The position numbers were made by a program, and so were the translations under genes. Below are positions 7,569 through 20,275 of a DNA stretch of 64,000 nt, piece by piece. Source of the stretch: Halomonas sp. 25-S5 (GTDB lineage: Bacteria > Pseudomonadota > Gammaproteobacteria > Pseudomonadales > Halomonadaceae). The stretch covers positions 1-64,000 of the forward strand of contig NZ_JARANV010000021.1 of NCBI RefSeq assembly GCF_029889845.1, in the 5' to 3' direction. The stretch's first letter is position 1, and the number at the start of each line of letters is the position of its first letter. Below the pieces are notes generated by a model. That model was not told the origin of the DNA, did no database searches, and saw only the letters and a list, made by a program, of their open reading frames with translations.

Positions 7569-8633
7569 TCAGCCAGTGCGACGCAAGAGGTACAGCCCCA
7601 GCCCGGCACTCAGCAGGGTCGGCGTCAGTACCGCCCAGGCCGGCGAGAAGCCAAATACCATGGAAGCCGGCCCCAGCAGATCCTGCACGTACTTGAAGAC
7701 CAGGCCGATGATGACGCCGTAGAAGACCCGAGTCCCGGCGGCCACGGTGCGCATGGGACCGAACACGAAGGACGCCGCCACCAATACCAGCGAGGCCATG
7801 GTCAAGGGCATCAGCATCTTCTGCCAGAAATACAACAGCGGCTGGGTCGCCTGCTGGCCCTGTTCGCGCAGGAAACGCGCATAGGCCCACAACTCGCTGG
7901 GCGCCTGGCTCTCCACGTCACGCAGCAGCCGCTCGAGCTGGGCCGGCGTCATGGCGGTCTCCCAGTCCAGGGTGTCATGGCGCTCGACCTCGGTGCGCGC
8001 CTCGCGGAAGCGGGTCACCGCCACGTCCTGCAGCTGCCAATGGTCATCGCGCCACACCGCCCGCCGAGCACTCATCGCCTCGCGCAGGGCCTTGTCCTCG
8101 AAGCGGTAGCGGGTCAGGTCGAGCACGGTATCATCGGCGCGGATGGCCCCGAAGCGATAGAAGCTGTCACCCTCGCGCTGCCAGCCGCCGCGCCCGGTGA
8201 GCACCGCGCCCTCGCCCTGCCGCTGCTCGAGGCGCCAGGCGCTGGCGAACTGCTCGGTGTGCGGGCTGACGAACTCGGCGATGGCGAGCACCACCACGAT
8301 CACCAGGATGATTGGCTTCATCACGCCCCAGAGGATGCGGACCAGCGAGCGCCCGGCGGCACGCATCACCGTCAGCTCGTTGCTCGAGGCCATGCTGCCC
8401 AGGCCGATCAGTGCGCCGATCAGCACCCCCACCGGCGCGTACTGGTAGAAGCGCCAGGGCAGGCGCATCAGCAGGTAGAGCAGTACCTGGAAGGCGCCGT
8501 AGTCGCCCTCCACGTCGCCGAGGTCGTTGATGTAGGTGATCACCAGGTCAAGACCCAGCAGCACCACCTGCACCACGATGATGGCACCCAGCACGTTGCG
8601 GGCGATATAGCGATCGAGCCGGTCGAGAATCAT
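7569..8633 (-). CDS. lptG: LPS export permease LptG
   Basis: With LptF it forms the membrane part of the LptB2FG ABC transporter that extracts lipopolysaccharide from the inner membrane and pushes it onto the LptC-A-D bridge. The 354-residue product has three N-terminal membrane segments, a periplasmic domain of about 170 residues and three C-terminal segments. The start at 8633 (MILDRLDRYIARNVL) matches the family. The frame is open far upstream, but that part is lptF read in another frame. Its ATG overlaps the lptF stop (ATGA), so the pair is translationally coupled. Confidence 0.92.
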   Translation of the reverse strand: MILDRLDRYIARNVLGAIIVVQVVLLGLDLVITYINDLGDVEGDYGAFQVLLYLLMRLPWRFYQYAPVGVLIGALIGLGSMASSNELTVMRAAGRSLVRILWGVMKPIILVIVVVLAIAEFVSPHTEQFASAWRLEQRQGEGAVLTGRGGWQREGDSFYRFGAIRADDTVLDLTRYRFEDKALREAMSARRAVWRDDHWQLQDVAVTRFREARTEVERHDTLDWETAMTPAQLERLLRDVESQAPSELWAYARFLREQGQQATQPLLYFWQKMLMPLTMASLVLVAASFVFGPMRTVAAGTRVFYGVIIGLVFKYVQDLLGPASMVFGFSPAWAVLTPTLLSAGLGLYLLRRTG

Positions 8634-9712
8634 CCGCTCATCCCCTTGTGCTGGGCCCGGGCCATCATCGCCAGGCCGAGGGCCAGGAAGCCGCCGTGGA
8701 TCGGCCACATCCCCACCGCCACCGGCCAGCTGCCGCGGCCGATGGCGTCCAGCGCCGCCAGCAGCAGGCTGAGGTAGGCCACGTAGAGGAAGATGGCCGG
8801 CAGCAGCTTGGCGAAGCGCCCCTGGCGGGGATTGACCCGGGAGAGCGGCATGGCCAGCAGCGTCAGGATAAAGACCATCAATGGCAGGCCCAGCCGCCAT
8901 TGCAGCTGGGCCCGCGCCGTCAGGGCGTCATCGGCGAATAGCACGGCGGTGGTAGCGTATTCGGGCGCATCGAGCTCGGCCTTCTCGGCGGCTCCCGAGA
9001 GGCGCACCGCATAGGTGCCGAATGCCAGCCGCTCGGCCTCGGCTCGCCCGGGGTCGACGCTGTAGCGCTCGCCGTCGGCGAGCACCAGAAAGCGGCTGCC
9101 GGTCTCCGGGTCGACGGTCTGGTAGCCGGTCTCGGCCCGGGTCACCACGCTCTCGGGGGTGCCGTCGCTGCGCGACTGTCGCTCGCTGATAAAGACCTCC
9201 TGCATCCGGGTGCCGTCGTCACTGAAGCCCTCGGTGTAGGCCGTGCGCCCGCCACCGAAATCCTGGAAGCGACCCGGCGCCAGGGCCGAGAAGTCGAGCT
9301 GGCTGCGCTGCTCCTCGAGGAGCACCTCCTTGTCCAGGGCCCCGGCCGGGGTCAGCCAGAGGCTGCACACCCCCACCAGGATCGCCACCAGGGTGGCCGG
9401 CACCAGACTGACCTCCAGCAGGCGATTGGGGCTCGTGCCGCAGGCCACCAGCACGGTGATCTCGCTATTGAGATAGAGCTGACCATAGGCCAGCAGGATG
9501 CCCAGGAAAAAGGCCAGCGGCAGGATCAGCTCGAGGAACCCCGGCAGGTTCAAGAGCATCAGGGTGCCGAGGATGCTCACCGGGATATCACCCTCGGCGG
9601 CATTGGAGAAGTAGCGGATGAAGCGGCTGCCCATGATCACCAGCAACAGCACGCCGGCCACGGCGGCCATGGTCAGCAGGATCTCGCGGGTCAGGTAACG
9701 GAATATGATCAA
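8630..9712 (-). CDS. lptF: LPS export permease LptF
   Basis: Partner of LptG in lipopolysaccharide export. Six membrane segments around a periplasmic domain. The motif LTLLAMPLSRVNPRQGRFAK before the last segments is characteristic of the LptF branch. I choose a TTG start at 9712 (reading LIIFRYLTREIL), because LptF proteins begin there and GGGAGA lies 6 bases upstream. In-frame ATG codons further upstream would add a non-homologous tail. With that start the length is 360 residues, normal for the family. It is divergent from pepA with about 150 bp between them, an arrangement common in gammaproteobacteria. Confidence 0.92.
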   Translation of the reverse strand: MIIFRYLTREILLTMAAVAGVLLLVIMGSRFIRYFSNAAEGDIPVSILGTLMLLNLPGFLELILPLAFFLGILLAYGQLYLNSEITVLVACGTSPNRLLEVSLVPATLVAILVGVCSLWLTPAGALDKEVLLEEQRSQLDFSALAPGRFQDFGGGRTAYTEGFSDDGTRMQEVFISERQSRSDGTPESVVTRAETGYQTVDPETGSRFLVLADGERYSVDPGRAEAERLAFGTYAVRLSGAAEKAELDAPEYATTAVLFADDALTARAQLQWRLGLPLMVFILTLLAMPLSRVNPRQGRFAKLLPAIFLYVAYLSLLLAALDAIGRGSWPVAVGMWPIHGGFLALGLAMMARAQHKGMSG

Positions 9713-9864
9713 CGCTGTCTCCCGGCCCGGCACCCCGTGGGGCCCGGCCATCTTCCATGCAATGACGCCTTGCCTTGGGTACACTGGGATGACTCGGCAA
9801 CGTGCCGGCATTATCCAGAATCCCCCATCGCTTGTAACCCCAAAGCTTGTCTTGTGGAGACTCC

Positions 9865-11391
9865 ATGGAATTCCCTGTTCAGACGGCCAATCCCGCCAAG
9901 GCCGAGACGGCCTGCTTCGTGGTACCGGTGTTCAAGGACGGTGAGCTGCTGCCCGCTGCCGCCAAGCTCGACGATGTCAGCGAGCGGCTGATCGGCCAGC
10001 TGATCGAGCGCGGCGATTTCGACGCCAAGCTGGGCAATGTGCTGATGGTCCCCTTCGCCCCGGGGCTCAATGCCGACCGTCTGATGCTGGTGGGCCTCGG
10101 CAAGCGCGACAAGTGCCGGGAAGGCGCCTTCCGCAAGGCGCTCGATGCCGCCTTCACCGCCCTGGCGACGCTGCCCATCGAGGACGTCGCCGTGGCCTTC
10201 ACCGACGTGCCGGTGCCCGAGCGCGCCTGCGACTGGAAGGCCCGCATGGTGGCCGAGGCCGCCCATCGCGCCGTCTACCGCTTCGACGAGTTCAAGTCCG
10301 AGAAGGCGCCCGCGCCGCAGCTCGCCCGCGTCACCCTGCTGGTCAGCGAGCACGGCGATGCCGAGGCGGCCCGCCAGGGCAGACGCATCGGGGGCGCCAT
10401 CGGCCAGGGCGTGGCCACCACCCGCACCCTGGGCAACCTGCCGGGCAACGTCTGCACCCCGAGCTACCTGGCCGAGCAGGCCGAGGCGCTGGGCCATGCC
10501 GCCCACGGGGCGCTGTCCGTGGAGATCCTCGACGAGGAGGCCCTGGAGCGCCTGGGCGCCCACAGCCTGCTCTCCGTGGGCCGCGGCAGCGCGCAGCCCA
10601 CGCGGCTGATCGTCATGAAATACCAGGGCGCCGAGAGCCCCGACGACGCCCCCCACGTGCTGGTCGGCAAGGGCATCACCTTCGACTCCGGCGGCATCTC
10701 GCTCAAGCCCGGCGAGGCCATGGATGAAATGAAGTTCGACATGTGCGGGGCGGCCAGCGTGTTCGGCACCGTCACCTCGGTGCTCGCCATCCAGCCGAAG
10801 ATCAACCTGGTGGCCATCGTCGCCGCCGCCGAGAACATGCCCGACGGCCGCGCCACCAAGCCCGGCGACATCATCCACACGCTGAAGGGCCTCTCGGTGG
10901 AGGTGCTCAATACCGACGCCGAGGGTCGCCTGGTGCTGTGCGACGCCCTGACCTACGCCGAGCGCTTCGAACCGGCCAGCGTGGTCGACATCGCCACCCT
11001 GACCGGTGCCGCCATCATCGCCCTGGGCCACCATGCCACCGGTCTGCTTTCCAACGACGACGACCTGGCGCTGGACCTGCTGGATGCCGGCGAGACCGCC
11101 TGGGACCGCGCCTGGCACCTGCCGCTGTGGGACGAGTACCAGGAGCAGCTCGACTCCAACTTCGCCGACCTGGCCAACATCGGCGGCAAGCCGGCGGGCA
11201 CCATCACCGCCGCCTGTTTCCTGTCGCGCTTCGCCGACCAGTTCCCTTGGGCGCACCTGGACATCGCCGGCACGGCCTGGACCTCCGGCAAGGAGAAGGG
11301 CGCCAGCGGCCGCCCGGTCGGGCTGCTGACCCAGTACCTGCTGGATCGCGAGGAGGAAACGCGCAGCGTGGAGAACGGCAACGAGCTCTAG
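9865..11391 (+). CDS. pepA: leucyl aminopeptidase (cytosol aminopeptidase)
   Basis: A two-metal M17 family aminopeptidase that removes N-terminal residues, especially Leu, from peptides. In enterobacteria it also acts as a DNA-binding protein. The signature NTDAEGRL is present near residue 348, and [15 protein letters not shown] near residue 270 supplies the metal-binding Lys and Asp. Start at the ATG at 9865 (MEFPVQTAN), preceded by GGAG. A frame extension of six codons upstream lacks support. Length 508 is typical. The stop abuts the holC start directly, an order conserved in the gamma group (pepA-holC-valS). Confidence 0.95.
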   Translation: MEFPVQTANPAKAETACFVVPVFKDGELLPAAAKLDDVSERLIGQLIERGDFDAKLGNVLMVPFAPGLNADRLMLVGLGKRDKCREGAFRKALDAAFTALATLPIEDVAVAFTDVPVPERACDWKARMVAEAAHRAVYRFDEFKSEKAPAPQLARVTLLVSEHGDAEAARQGRRIGGAIGQGVATTRTLGNLPGNVCTPSYLAEQAEALGHAAHGALSVEILDEEALERLGAHSLLSVGRGSAQPTRLIVMKYQGAESPDDAPHVLVGKGITFDSGGISLKPGEAMDEMKFDMCGAASVFGTVTSVLAIQPKINLVAIVAAAENMPDGRATKPGDIIHTLKGLSVEVLNTDAEGRLVLCDALTYAERFEPASVVDIATLTGAAIIALGHHATGLLSNDDDLALDLLDAGETAWDRAWHLPLWDEYQEQLDSNFADLANIGGKPAGTITAACFLSRFADQFPWAHLDIAGTAWTSGKEKGASGRPVGLLTQYLLDREEETRSVENGNEL

Positions 11392-11838
11392 ATGACCCAG
11401 GTCGACTTCTACATCCTCCCGGACACCACCCTGGAGGCGCGTCTCGGCTTTGCCTGCCGGCTGGCCGAGACCATCTATCGCAAGGGCTATCGGCTGCACC
11501 TGCATGCCGAGGACGAGGCCATGGCCCGGGAACTGGACGAGCGGCTCTGGACCTTCCGGGCCGACGCCTATGTGCCTCACGCCCTGTCGGGCAGCGAGGG
11601 GGCGGAGGGCGTGCCGGTGACCATCGGCTGGCAGGACCTGCCGATGGTCGGCGAGCCGCCCCAGGCGCTGCTCAACCTGCACCCCGGGATCCCCGAGTGG
11701 TTCTCGCGCTTCGAGCGGGTCGCCGAGATCATCAACCAGCACCAGGACGTGCTCACCGCCAAGCGCGAGTGCTGGCAGACCTATCGCAAGCGCGGCTACC
11801 CGGTCACCCCGCACCAGCTCAAGAGCCAGGCGGGCTGA
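11392..11838 (+). CDS. holC: DNA polymerase III chi subunit
   Basis: The chi subunit links the clamp loader (through psi) to single-strand binding protein at the replication fork. The 148-residue product begins [12 protein letters not shown], the typical start of HolC, and keeps the patterned DERLWTF segment and the NLHPGIP loop. The ATG at 11392 follows the pepA stop with no gap. Translation probably depends on termination of pepA. Confidence 0.9.
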   Translation: MTQVDFYILPDTTLEARLGFACRLAETIYRKGYRLHLHAEDEAMARELDERLWTFRADAYVPHALSGSEGAEGVPVTIGWQDLPMVGEPPQALLNLHPGIPEWFSRFERVAEIINQHQDVLTAKRECWQTYRKRGYPVTPHQLKSQAG

Positions 11839-11864
11839 CGCCTCCCCCGGCGTCACGCTATAAT
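11835..11864 (+). promoter_or_regulatory. candidate valS promoter
   Basis: CTGACG (11835-11840) and a perfect TATAAT (11859-11864) are 18 bp apart, at the holC stop. A hairpin, GGCAGCGC with GCGCTGCC about ten bases later (11896-11922), lies in the leader before valS. It has no T-run. Confidence 0.55.
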
Positions 11865-11954
11865 CAGCCCCATTTTCAGCATCCCCGGCACCCTGGCAGC
11901 GCCCGCGAGGCGCGCTGCCATGGGTCGGTGCCACCTCCTCGACCCGGAATGCCC

Positions 11955-14816
<2,862 letters not shown>

Positions 14817-14832
14817 TCGTTCCACTCCAGCC

Positions 14833-14861
14833 ACAAGGGCCCGCCATTGGCGGGCCCTTGT
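14833..14861. terminator. terminator after valS
   Basis: ACAAGGGCCCGCC, loop ATT, GGCGGGCCCTTGT: a perfect 13-bp stem between valS and the convergent lipoprotein gene. The tail is TCGTTTA, with no long T-run. Confidence 0.7.
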
Positions 14862-14886
14862 CGTTTACGGGTCGGTCGTTGTCAGG

Positions 14887-15339
14887 TCAGTCAACGCGGC
14901 GCCAGCCGCCCAATACCCGCTGGTCAGGGCCGAAGAACACCAGCCGGTCGTGGTCGATCAGGTAGCGGTAGGCACGCTCCAGCATGCCGGTCACCCGGGC
15001 GGCATCCTGTGCCTGTGGGCAGGCGCGGCGGGTGGTGGCCAGCTCCGAGAAGGCGATGCGGTTGTTGTCGCCGAGCACGGCCCGGCCGGTCAGCCGGTTG
15101 CAGCCATCGCTGCCGCTGACCCGGCCGTCACGGTCAATCACGAAGTAGGGACGCTCCGGCATCTCGAGGCGCTCGTTGGTGCCCACCAACAGCAGGTTCC
15201 AGCGCTGGTCGACCACCGGGCCCTCGAACCGGGCCGCGGGCTCGCCGGCGACCTGGGGGGCCGGGCCACCACCGCAGGCGGCCAGCAGCAGCGCGCCGGC
15301 CGCCATCAGCAGAGTGTTGCGTAACGGTTTGATCATCAT
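14887..15339 (-). CDS. HslJ/META-domain lipoprotein
   Basis: A 150-residue predicted lipoprotein. The signal ends in LLAAC (Cys near residue 22), a lipobox for acylation. The rest is a META domain, with WNLLLVGTNERLEM and the signature VSGSDGCNRLTG. Members include heat-induced HslJ of E. coli, whose exact role is unclear; some bind ligands at the outer membrane. I start at the ATG at 15339, with GGAAG 8 bases before it. A second ATG follows immediately. Convergent with valS. Confidence 0.8.
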   Translation of the reverse strand: MMIKPLRNTLLMAAGALLLAACGGGPAPQVAGEPAARFEGPVVDQRWNLLLVGTNERLEMPERPYFVIDRDGRVSGSDGCNRLTGRAVLGDNNRIAFSELATTRRACPQAQDAARVTGMLERAYRYLIDHDRLVFFGPDQRVLGGWRRVD

Positions 15340-15449
15340 GGTATCTTCCTTGAGGCGCGAGGCGATTGCCCAGGCGACAAGCTTGCCCCAGCCGGGGCCT
15401 CGAGACAATTCCCCCGCGCCCCATTCCTTGTTCCCCCATGAGGCCCCGC

Positions 15450-15854
15450 ATGCTTCACGCGCTCCATAACGATGCCCTCGGCAAGCTGATCCTGCGACTC
15501 AATGTGGCGGGCCTGCTGCTGCCTCACGGGCTGACCAAGCTGCTCAACCCGGGCAGCCTGACCGGGATCGGCAACACCCTGGCCGGCCAGGGCCTGCCGA
15601 CCGCGCTCGCCTACGGCGTGCTGATCGGCGAGGTGGTGGCGCCGCTGATGGCGCTGATCGGCTGGCGAAGCCGCGTGGCGGGGCTGCTGATGGCCGCCAA
15701 CATGGTGGTGGCCATCTTCCTGGTGCACATGGACGAGCTCACGGCCTTCAACGGCAATGGCGGCTGGGCCCTGGAGCTGCAGGGCTTCTTCCTGTTCGGC
15801 GCCGTGGCGCTGGTCTTCCTGGGCAGCGGACGGATGGCCTGGCGGCCCGATTGA
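15450..15854 (+). CDS. DoxX family membrane protein
   Basis: A 134-residue protein with four membrane segments, of the DoxX/YphA family. These are often annotated as thiosulfate:quinone oxidoreductase-like or redox-related membrane proteins. The reaction is not known for most. Family features seen are GKLILRLNVAGLLLPHGLTK at the start and VAPLMALIGWRSRVAGLLMA in the middle. GAGG lies before the ATG at 15450; an ATG at 15438 is an alternative. It stands alone and converges on the glyoxalase gene. Confidence 0.75.
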   Translation: MLHALHNDALGKLILRLNVAGLLLPHGLTKLLNPGSLTGIGNTLAGQGLPTALAYGVLIGEVVAPLMALIGWRSRVAGLLMAANMVVAIFLVHMDELTAFNGNGGWALELQGFFLFGAVALVFLGSGRMAWRPD

Positions 15855-15880
15855 TACAATATCCAGCTTTCACCTGGAGA

Positions 15881-16321
15881 TCACCAGGTTCCGGTGTTCT
15901 CCATGGAAGCCCAGGGCTCCTTGGGCTCCTGGGGATCGCCCTTCTGGAGCAACTCGACGGAGATGCCGTCGGGGCTCCTGACGAAGGCCATGTGGCCGTC
16001 CCGGGGCGGACGGTTGATGGTCACGCCGTTCGCCTGCAGGTGCTCGCAGAGGGCGTAGATGTCGTCCACCCGATAGGCCAGGTGGCCGAAGTTGCGCCCC
16101 CCGGTGTATTCCTCCGGATCCCAGTTCCAGGTCAGCTCCAGCTCCGGCGCCTTGAGCTCGGCGGAGCGGGCCTCGTCTTCCGGGGCAGCCAGGAAGACCA
16201 GGGTGAAGCGGCCCTTCTCGCTCTCCTTGCGACGCACCTCGGTCAGGCCGAGCAGGTCGCAGTAGAAGTGCAGCGAAGCGTCGAGGTCGCTGACCCGAAC
16301 CATGGTGTGAAGGTATTGCAT
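15881..16321 (-). CDS. gloA: lactoylglutathione lyase (glyoxalase I)
   Basis: Isomerises the adduct of methylglyoxal and glutathione to S-lactoylglutathione. The 146-residue protein has the glyoxalase I fold. The four metal ligands appear in order: His5 (LHTMVRV), a Glu in LELTWNW, a His in [10 protein letters not shown] and a Glu in GISVELLQK. The protein is a little longer at the C-terminus than E. coli GloA. It is a single gene converging on the DoxX gene. Confidence 0.87.
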   Translation of the reverse strand: MQYLHTMVRVSDLDASLHFYCDLLGLTEVRRKESEKGRFTLVFLAAPEDEARSAELKAPELELTWNWDPEEYTGGRNFGHLAYRVDDIYALCEHLQANGVTINRPPRDGHMAFVRSPDGISVELLQKGDPQEPKEPWASMENTGTW

Positions 16322-16412
16322 GGACGTTCTCCCGGTTCACAGTTGATAAGGATGGCTTCATCCTGGCAAGTCACGACTCCCCTGCCAATCCCGACCACGA
16401 GGCAGCAGCCCC

Positions 16413-16958
16413 ATGAGCCATTACTGCGACCTGGCCCCCGGGCATCCGTTCCACGGCCCCTATCACGACCACGAATACGGCTTCCCGGTGGACGACGACC
16501 GCACCCTCTTCGAGCGCCTGGTGCTGGAGATCAACCAGGCGGGGCTTTCCTGGCTCACCGTGCTGAAGAAGCGCGAGGCCTTCCGGGCCGCCTTCGAGGG
16601 CTTCGACATCGACCGCATCGCCGCCTATGGCGAAGCCGAGCGTGCGAGTCTGCTGGCGGATGCCGGCATCATCCGCAACCGTCTCAAGGTCGATGCCGTG
16701 ATCCACAATGCCGGAGTGGTGCAGGCGCTGCAGGCCGAACACGGCAGCCTGCGCGCCTGGCTCGACCACCACCATCCACTGGACCACGCCGCCTGGGTGC
16801 GCCTCTTCCGGCGCACCTTCCGCTTCACCGGGCCGGAAATCGTCGGCGAGCTGCTGATGAGCACCGGCTACCTGCCCGGCGCCCACCGCGACGATTGCCC
16901 GGTGCAGGCGCGCATCCTGGTCGCGGGGCCGCCATGGGCGCACCCGGACGCCCAATGA
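16413..16958 (+). CDS. tag: DNA-3-methyladenine glycosylase I
   Basis: Removes 3-methyladenine from alkylated DNA, starting base excision repair. A 181-residue Tag with the conserved N-terminal Cys5 and His18, and the C-terminal His and Cys (AHRDDCPVQ), which together bind zinc in the family. The block QAGLSWLTVLKKREAFR matches the substrate pocket region. Start at 16413. It is divergent from gloA and 55 bp from the convergent lipoprotein gene. Confidence 0.9.
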   Translation: MSHYCDLAPGHPFHGPYHDHEYGFPVDDDRTLFERLVLEINQAGLSWLTVLKKREAFRAAFEGFDIDRIAAYGEAERASLLADAGIIRNRLKVDAVIHNAGVVQALQAEHGSLRAWLDHHHPLDHAAWVRLFRRTFRFTGPEIVGELLMSTGYLPGAHRDDCPVQARILVAGPPWAHPDAQ

Positions 16959-17013
16959 GAATAACCACTACCGCCCACGCGCGAGCTGTGAAGCACAGTA
17001 ACGCCCAGGAGTT

Positions 17014-17778
17014 TCAGGGCGCGATGCCCTGGCCGCAGCCCCGATACTGCTCGCCGTCGATGCTCAGGGTGACCCGCGCCGGGAAGGGTTGGCCGCTCAT
17101 GCTGTCGAAGCAGGCCCGCGCCTCGAGGCGCAGCTCGAAGGGCGTGTCGGCCCGGCCACTGGCCAGGATCATCCGCCCCTCGCCGTTGTCCAGGGTGGTC
17201 ACCCGGTAGGGCAGGGTCATCTTGCGCTCCCCGTAGTCCAGCACCAGGGTCGCCTCGGGCCGGTCGCTGGCCAGGTTGACCACCCAGCCCGGCTCGTTGC
17301 CGCGGGCATGGAACATGGTGCCCGGCCGCTGGCGACGGGTGAGCACCTCCTGGTTCAGGTCGCGGGTGCAGTCGAGCCGCCCGGTGGCGCTCTCCACCAC
17401 CGCCTGGTCGCCCTTGTTCCAGAAGCTCAGCTCGCCCTGTTGGTAGCGGGCACCGCTGGCCACCACCGCCGGCGGCAGCCGGTAGGCCCCATGGGCGGAC
17501 CAGAGTCGCAGCTCATCCTCGGTCACCGCGGTGACCAGGTCCTGAGCCGGCGTGCAGCGCCAGGCGGTGAACGCCCCGGCATCGCCGGGGAAGAAGAGCG
17601 AGGGCATCAGCGGCGCGGCGGGCGACGCCTCGGGCGCCGCATCCTCGCTGGCGGTCCCGCGATCGCTGACCTCGGGGCGTGTCGCCGCGCCGTCCGGGGT
17701 GGCGGCGCAGCCGGCAAGCCACAAGGCCGCCCCCAGCAGGGCGAGGGGGGCGGCGGCGGAAACGGTGTGACGGGACAT
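17014..17778 (-). CDS. lipoprotein with MliC-like and COG3650-like domains
   Basis: A 254-residue predicted lipoprotein with lipobox LAGC. After a Pro/Ala-rich linker, an MliC-type segment is seen (TAWRCTPAQDLV, ASGARYQQGELSFWNKGDQA). MliC proteins inhibit C-type lysozymes in the cell envelope. The second half (FHARGNEPGWVVNLA to YRGCGQGIAP) matches the COG3650 family, often found fused to it. AAGGAG lies before the ATG at 17778. It may protect the wall from lysozyme, inferred from family only. Confidence 0.72.
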   Translation of the reverse strand: MSRHTVSAAAPLALLGAALWLAGCAATPDGAATRPEVSDRGTASEDAAPEASPAAPLMPSLFFPGDAGAFTAWRCTPAQDLVTAVTEDELRLWSAHGAYRLPPAVVASGARYQQGELSFWNKGDQAVVESATGRLDCTRDLNQEVLTRRQRPGTMFHARGNEPGWVVNLASDRPEATLVLDYGERKMTLPYRVTTLDNGEGRMILASGRADTPFELRLEARACFDSMSGQPFPARVTLSIDGEQYRGCGQGIAP

Positions 17779-17865
17779 GGCGGCTCCTTGCGTGTCGGCG
17801 ATGTTCCCCGGGAGCATACCAGCCACCCTGCCCCGGCGCGCCGGCACCCGGCTCAACGCTGGGCG

Positions 17866-20172
17866 TCAGCCATGGCGGCGCCTCAGCTCCCGCGCCGCCT
17901 CGACCATGCTGGCCAGGGCCGGCTCCACCTCGGCCCAGCCGCGGGTCTTGAGGCCGCAGTCCGGGTTCACCCAGAGCCGCTCGACCGGGATGCGCTCGGC
18001 GGCCTTCTCCATCAGCGCCACCATCCAGGCCACCTCGGGGATATTGGGCGAGTGGATGTCGTAGACCCCCGGCCCGATGGCGTTGGGGTAGGCGAAGTCC
18101 TGGAAGGCGTCGAGCAGTTCCATCGCCGAGCGCGAGGTCTCGATGGTGATCACATCGGCGTCCAGGGCGGCAATCGACTCGATGATGTCGTTGAACTCCG
18201 CATAGCACATGTGGGTGTGGATCTGGGTCTCGTCGCGTACCCCCGAGGCGGCCAGCCGGAAGCAGGCCACCGCCCAGTCGAGGTAGCCCTGCCACTCGGC
18301 GCGGCGCAGCGGCAGCCCCTCGCGCAACGCCGGCTCGTCGATCTGGATGGCGCGGATGCCCGCCGCCTCGAGGTCGAGGACCTCGTCGCGCAGCGCCAGG
18401 GCGAGCTGCCGGCAGGTGGTCTCGCGGGGCTGGTCGTCGCGCACGAAGGACCACTGCAGCAGGGTGACCGGTCCCGTGAGCATCCCCTTCATCGGCCGCT
18501 CGGTGAGCGACTGGGCGTATTCGCTCCAGCGCACCGTCATCGCCGCCGGGCGCACCACGTCACCGAAGAGGATCGGCGGCTTGACGCAGCGCGTCCCGTA
18601 GCTCTGCACCCAGCCGAAGCGCGTGAAGGCGTAGCCGTCGAGCTGCTCGCCGAAGTATTCCACCATGTCGTTGCGCTCGGGCTCGCCGTGCACCGGCATG
18701 TCGAGGCCCAGCGCCTCCTGGCGGGCCACCACCCGGGCGATCTCCTCGCGCATCCGCGCCTCGTAGGCCTCGCGCGAGAGCTCGCCGGCCTTGAAGGCGC
18801 GCCGGTCGGCGCGAATCTCCGCGGTCTGGGGGAAGGAGCCGATCGTCGTGGTGGGGAACAGCGGCAGGGCGAGATGGCGCTGCTGGGCCACGGCACGCTC
18901 GGCGAAGGGCGACCGGCGCCGGGTATCGGCCGCCGTGACCCCGGCCAGCCGCTCGGCCACCGCGGGGCGATGCAGGCGAGGCGCCTCGCGACGCGACTGC
19001 AGTGCCCGGCTGGCGGCCTCGACGCGATCGCGGTCGGCGGCGCTGGCGCGGCCATCCAGCAGGCGCGCCAGGGTCGCCGTCTCGTCGAGCTTCTGCCGGG
19101 CGAAGGCCAGCCAGCGCCTGAGCTCGGCATCCAGCGTGGTCTCCGCGGCCAGGTCCACCGGCACGTGCAGCAGCGAACAGCTCGTGGCGATCCACAGCCG
19201 CTCGCCCAGGCGCATGCGCGCCGTGGCCAGGCGCTCGCGCCACAGCGCCAGGTCGGCCCGCCAGACGTTGCGCCCGTCGATGGCCCCCACCGAGAGCACC
19301 TTGTGGGGCAGCAGGCGATCCAGCACCGCCTCCAGCTGCGCCGGGGCACGTACCAGGTCGATGTGCAGGCCCGCGACCGGCAGGCCCACCGCCAGGGAGA
19401 GATTGTCGCCCAGGCCTCCGAAGGGGCTTGCCACCAGCAGCCTGACCGGGGCGGCCTGCAGCCGATGGTAGGCGCGCTCGAAGGCCTGCCGCCAGGCCAG
19501 GGGCAGGTCCTGCACCAGCGCCGGCTCGTCGAGCTGAACCCACTCGACGCCCTGCCCGGCCAGGCGCTCCAGCACCTCGGCATAGACATCGAGGACGCCG
19601 TCGAGCAGCGACAGTCGGTCGAAGCCCTCGCCGGCCTCGCCGCGCCCCTTGCCCAGCCACAGCCAGGTCAGCGGACCGGTCAGGGCCACCTTGACCGGGT
19701 GGCCGGCGGTCCGGGCCTCGTCGACCTGGTCGAAGAGGCGGCGGCTGGCCAGGCGAAAGGTCTGGCCGGCGTGCAGTTCCGGGACCAGGTAGTGATAGTT
19801 GGTATCGAAGTACTTGGTCATCTCGCAGGCCGCGGACGGCTCGCCGCCGGGGGCCCGGCCCCGGGCCATGCGAAAGGCAGTATCGAGATCCACCTCGCCG
19901 CGTGCCACCTCCTCCTCGGCCCCGAAGCGCCCCGGCACCGCCCCCAGCAGCACCGAGACATCGAGCACCTGGTCGTAGAAGGCGAAGTCCCCCACCGTCA
20001 CCAGGTCGAGTCCGGCCTCGCGCTGGGCCGCCCAGTTCGCCAGGCGCAGGGCACGCCCGGTGGCCTCCAGGGCCTCGCGGTCGATGTCGCCCTGCCAGTA
20101 GGCCTCGGTGGCGCGCTTCAGTTCGCGATCCGCGCCGATGCGCGGATAGCCGATGACATGAGCCAGCGTCAT
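17866..20172 (-). CDS. metE: cobalamin-independent methionine synthase
   Basis: Transfers the methyl group from methyltetrahydropteroyl-polyglutamate to homocysteine, the last step of methionine synthesis, without B12. The 768-residue protein has the duplicated barrel of MetE. The zinc ligands lie in [12 protein letters not shown] (Cys near 656) and DCGLKTRGW (Cys near 739). Start at 20172, [13 protein letters not shown], as in the family. It is divergent from metR, with 103 bp between them, too short to hold a cobalamin riboswitch, so control by MetR is expected. Confidence 0.96.
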   Translation of the reverse strand: MTLAHVIGYPRIGADRELKRATEAYWQGDIDREALEATGRALRLANWAAQREAGLDLVTVGDFAFYDQVLDVSVLLGAVPGRFGAEEEVARGEVDLDTAFRMARGRAPGGEPSAACEMTKYFDTNYHYLVPELHAGQTFRLASRRLFDQVDEARTAGHPVKVALTGPLTWLWLGKGRGEAGEGFDRLSLLDGVLDVYAEVLERLAGQGVEWVQLDEPALVQDLPLAWRQAFERAYHRLQAAPVRLLVASPFGGLGDNLSLAVGLPVAGLHIDLVRAPAQLEAVLDRLLPHKVLSVGAIDGRNVWRADLALWRERLATARMRLGERLWIATSCSLLHVPVDLAAETTLDAELRRWLAFARQKLDETATLARLLDGRASAADRDRVEAASRALQSRREAPRLHRPAVAERLAGVTAADTRRRSPFAERAVAQQRHLALPLFPTTTIGSFPQTAEIRADRRAFKAGELSREAYEARMREEIARVVARQEALGLDMPVHGEPERNDMVEYFGEQLDGYAFTRFGWVQSYGTRCVKPPILFGDVVRPAAMTVRWSEYAQSLTERPMKGMLTGPVTLLQWSFVRDDQPRETTCRQLALALRDEVLDLEAAGIRAIQIDEPALREGLPLRRAEWQGYLDWAVACFRLAASGVRDETQIHTHMCYAEFNDIIESIAALDADVITIETSRSAMELLDAFQDFAYPNAIGPGVYDIHSPNIPEVAWMVALMEKAAERIPVERLWVNPDCGLKTRGWAEVEPALASMVEAARELRRRHG

Positions 20173-20250
20173 GATGACGTCCTTTTTGCATGAATGATGT
20201 CGGGAAGGATCGCTGGCCAGCTGATGTGAATCAAACTAAACTTTCTAATC

Positions 20251-20261
20251 TTCAAGATGAA
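20251..20261. promoter_or_regulatory. possible MetR site in the metE-metR intergenic region
   Basis: TTCAAGATGAA is a palindrome 15 bases before the metR start. Other TGAA half-sites occur in the same 103-bp gap (20191 onward, and GTGAATCAAAC at 20226). MetR in E. coli binds TGAA-N5-TTCA between the divergent genes. The fit here is partial. Confidence 0.3.
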
Positions 20262-20275
20262 TCAGGCTCACTCGA

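Noticed and set aside
9713..9811. A longer lptF starting at an upstream ATG
   Set aside because: The extra 33 codons have no similarity to LptF and run into the pepA promoter region. A TTG with a good ribosome site fits the family start.
10743..11954. A very long open frame running through pepA and holC into valS
   Set aside because: It is the upstream extension of the valS frame across other genes. The translated part is Arg/Gly/Pro-rich shadow sequence, and valS has its normal start at 11955.
17089..20193. A 1034-codon open frame on the plus strand opposite the lipoprotein and metE genes
   Set aside because: It is antisense to metE and has the His/Gly/Leu-rich composition typical of shadows in GC-rich DNA.
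20173..20275. A cobalamin riboswitch before metE
   Set aside because: Only 103 bp separate metE and metR, and no riboswitch-like core is visible. MetR control explains the layout.
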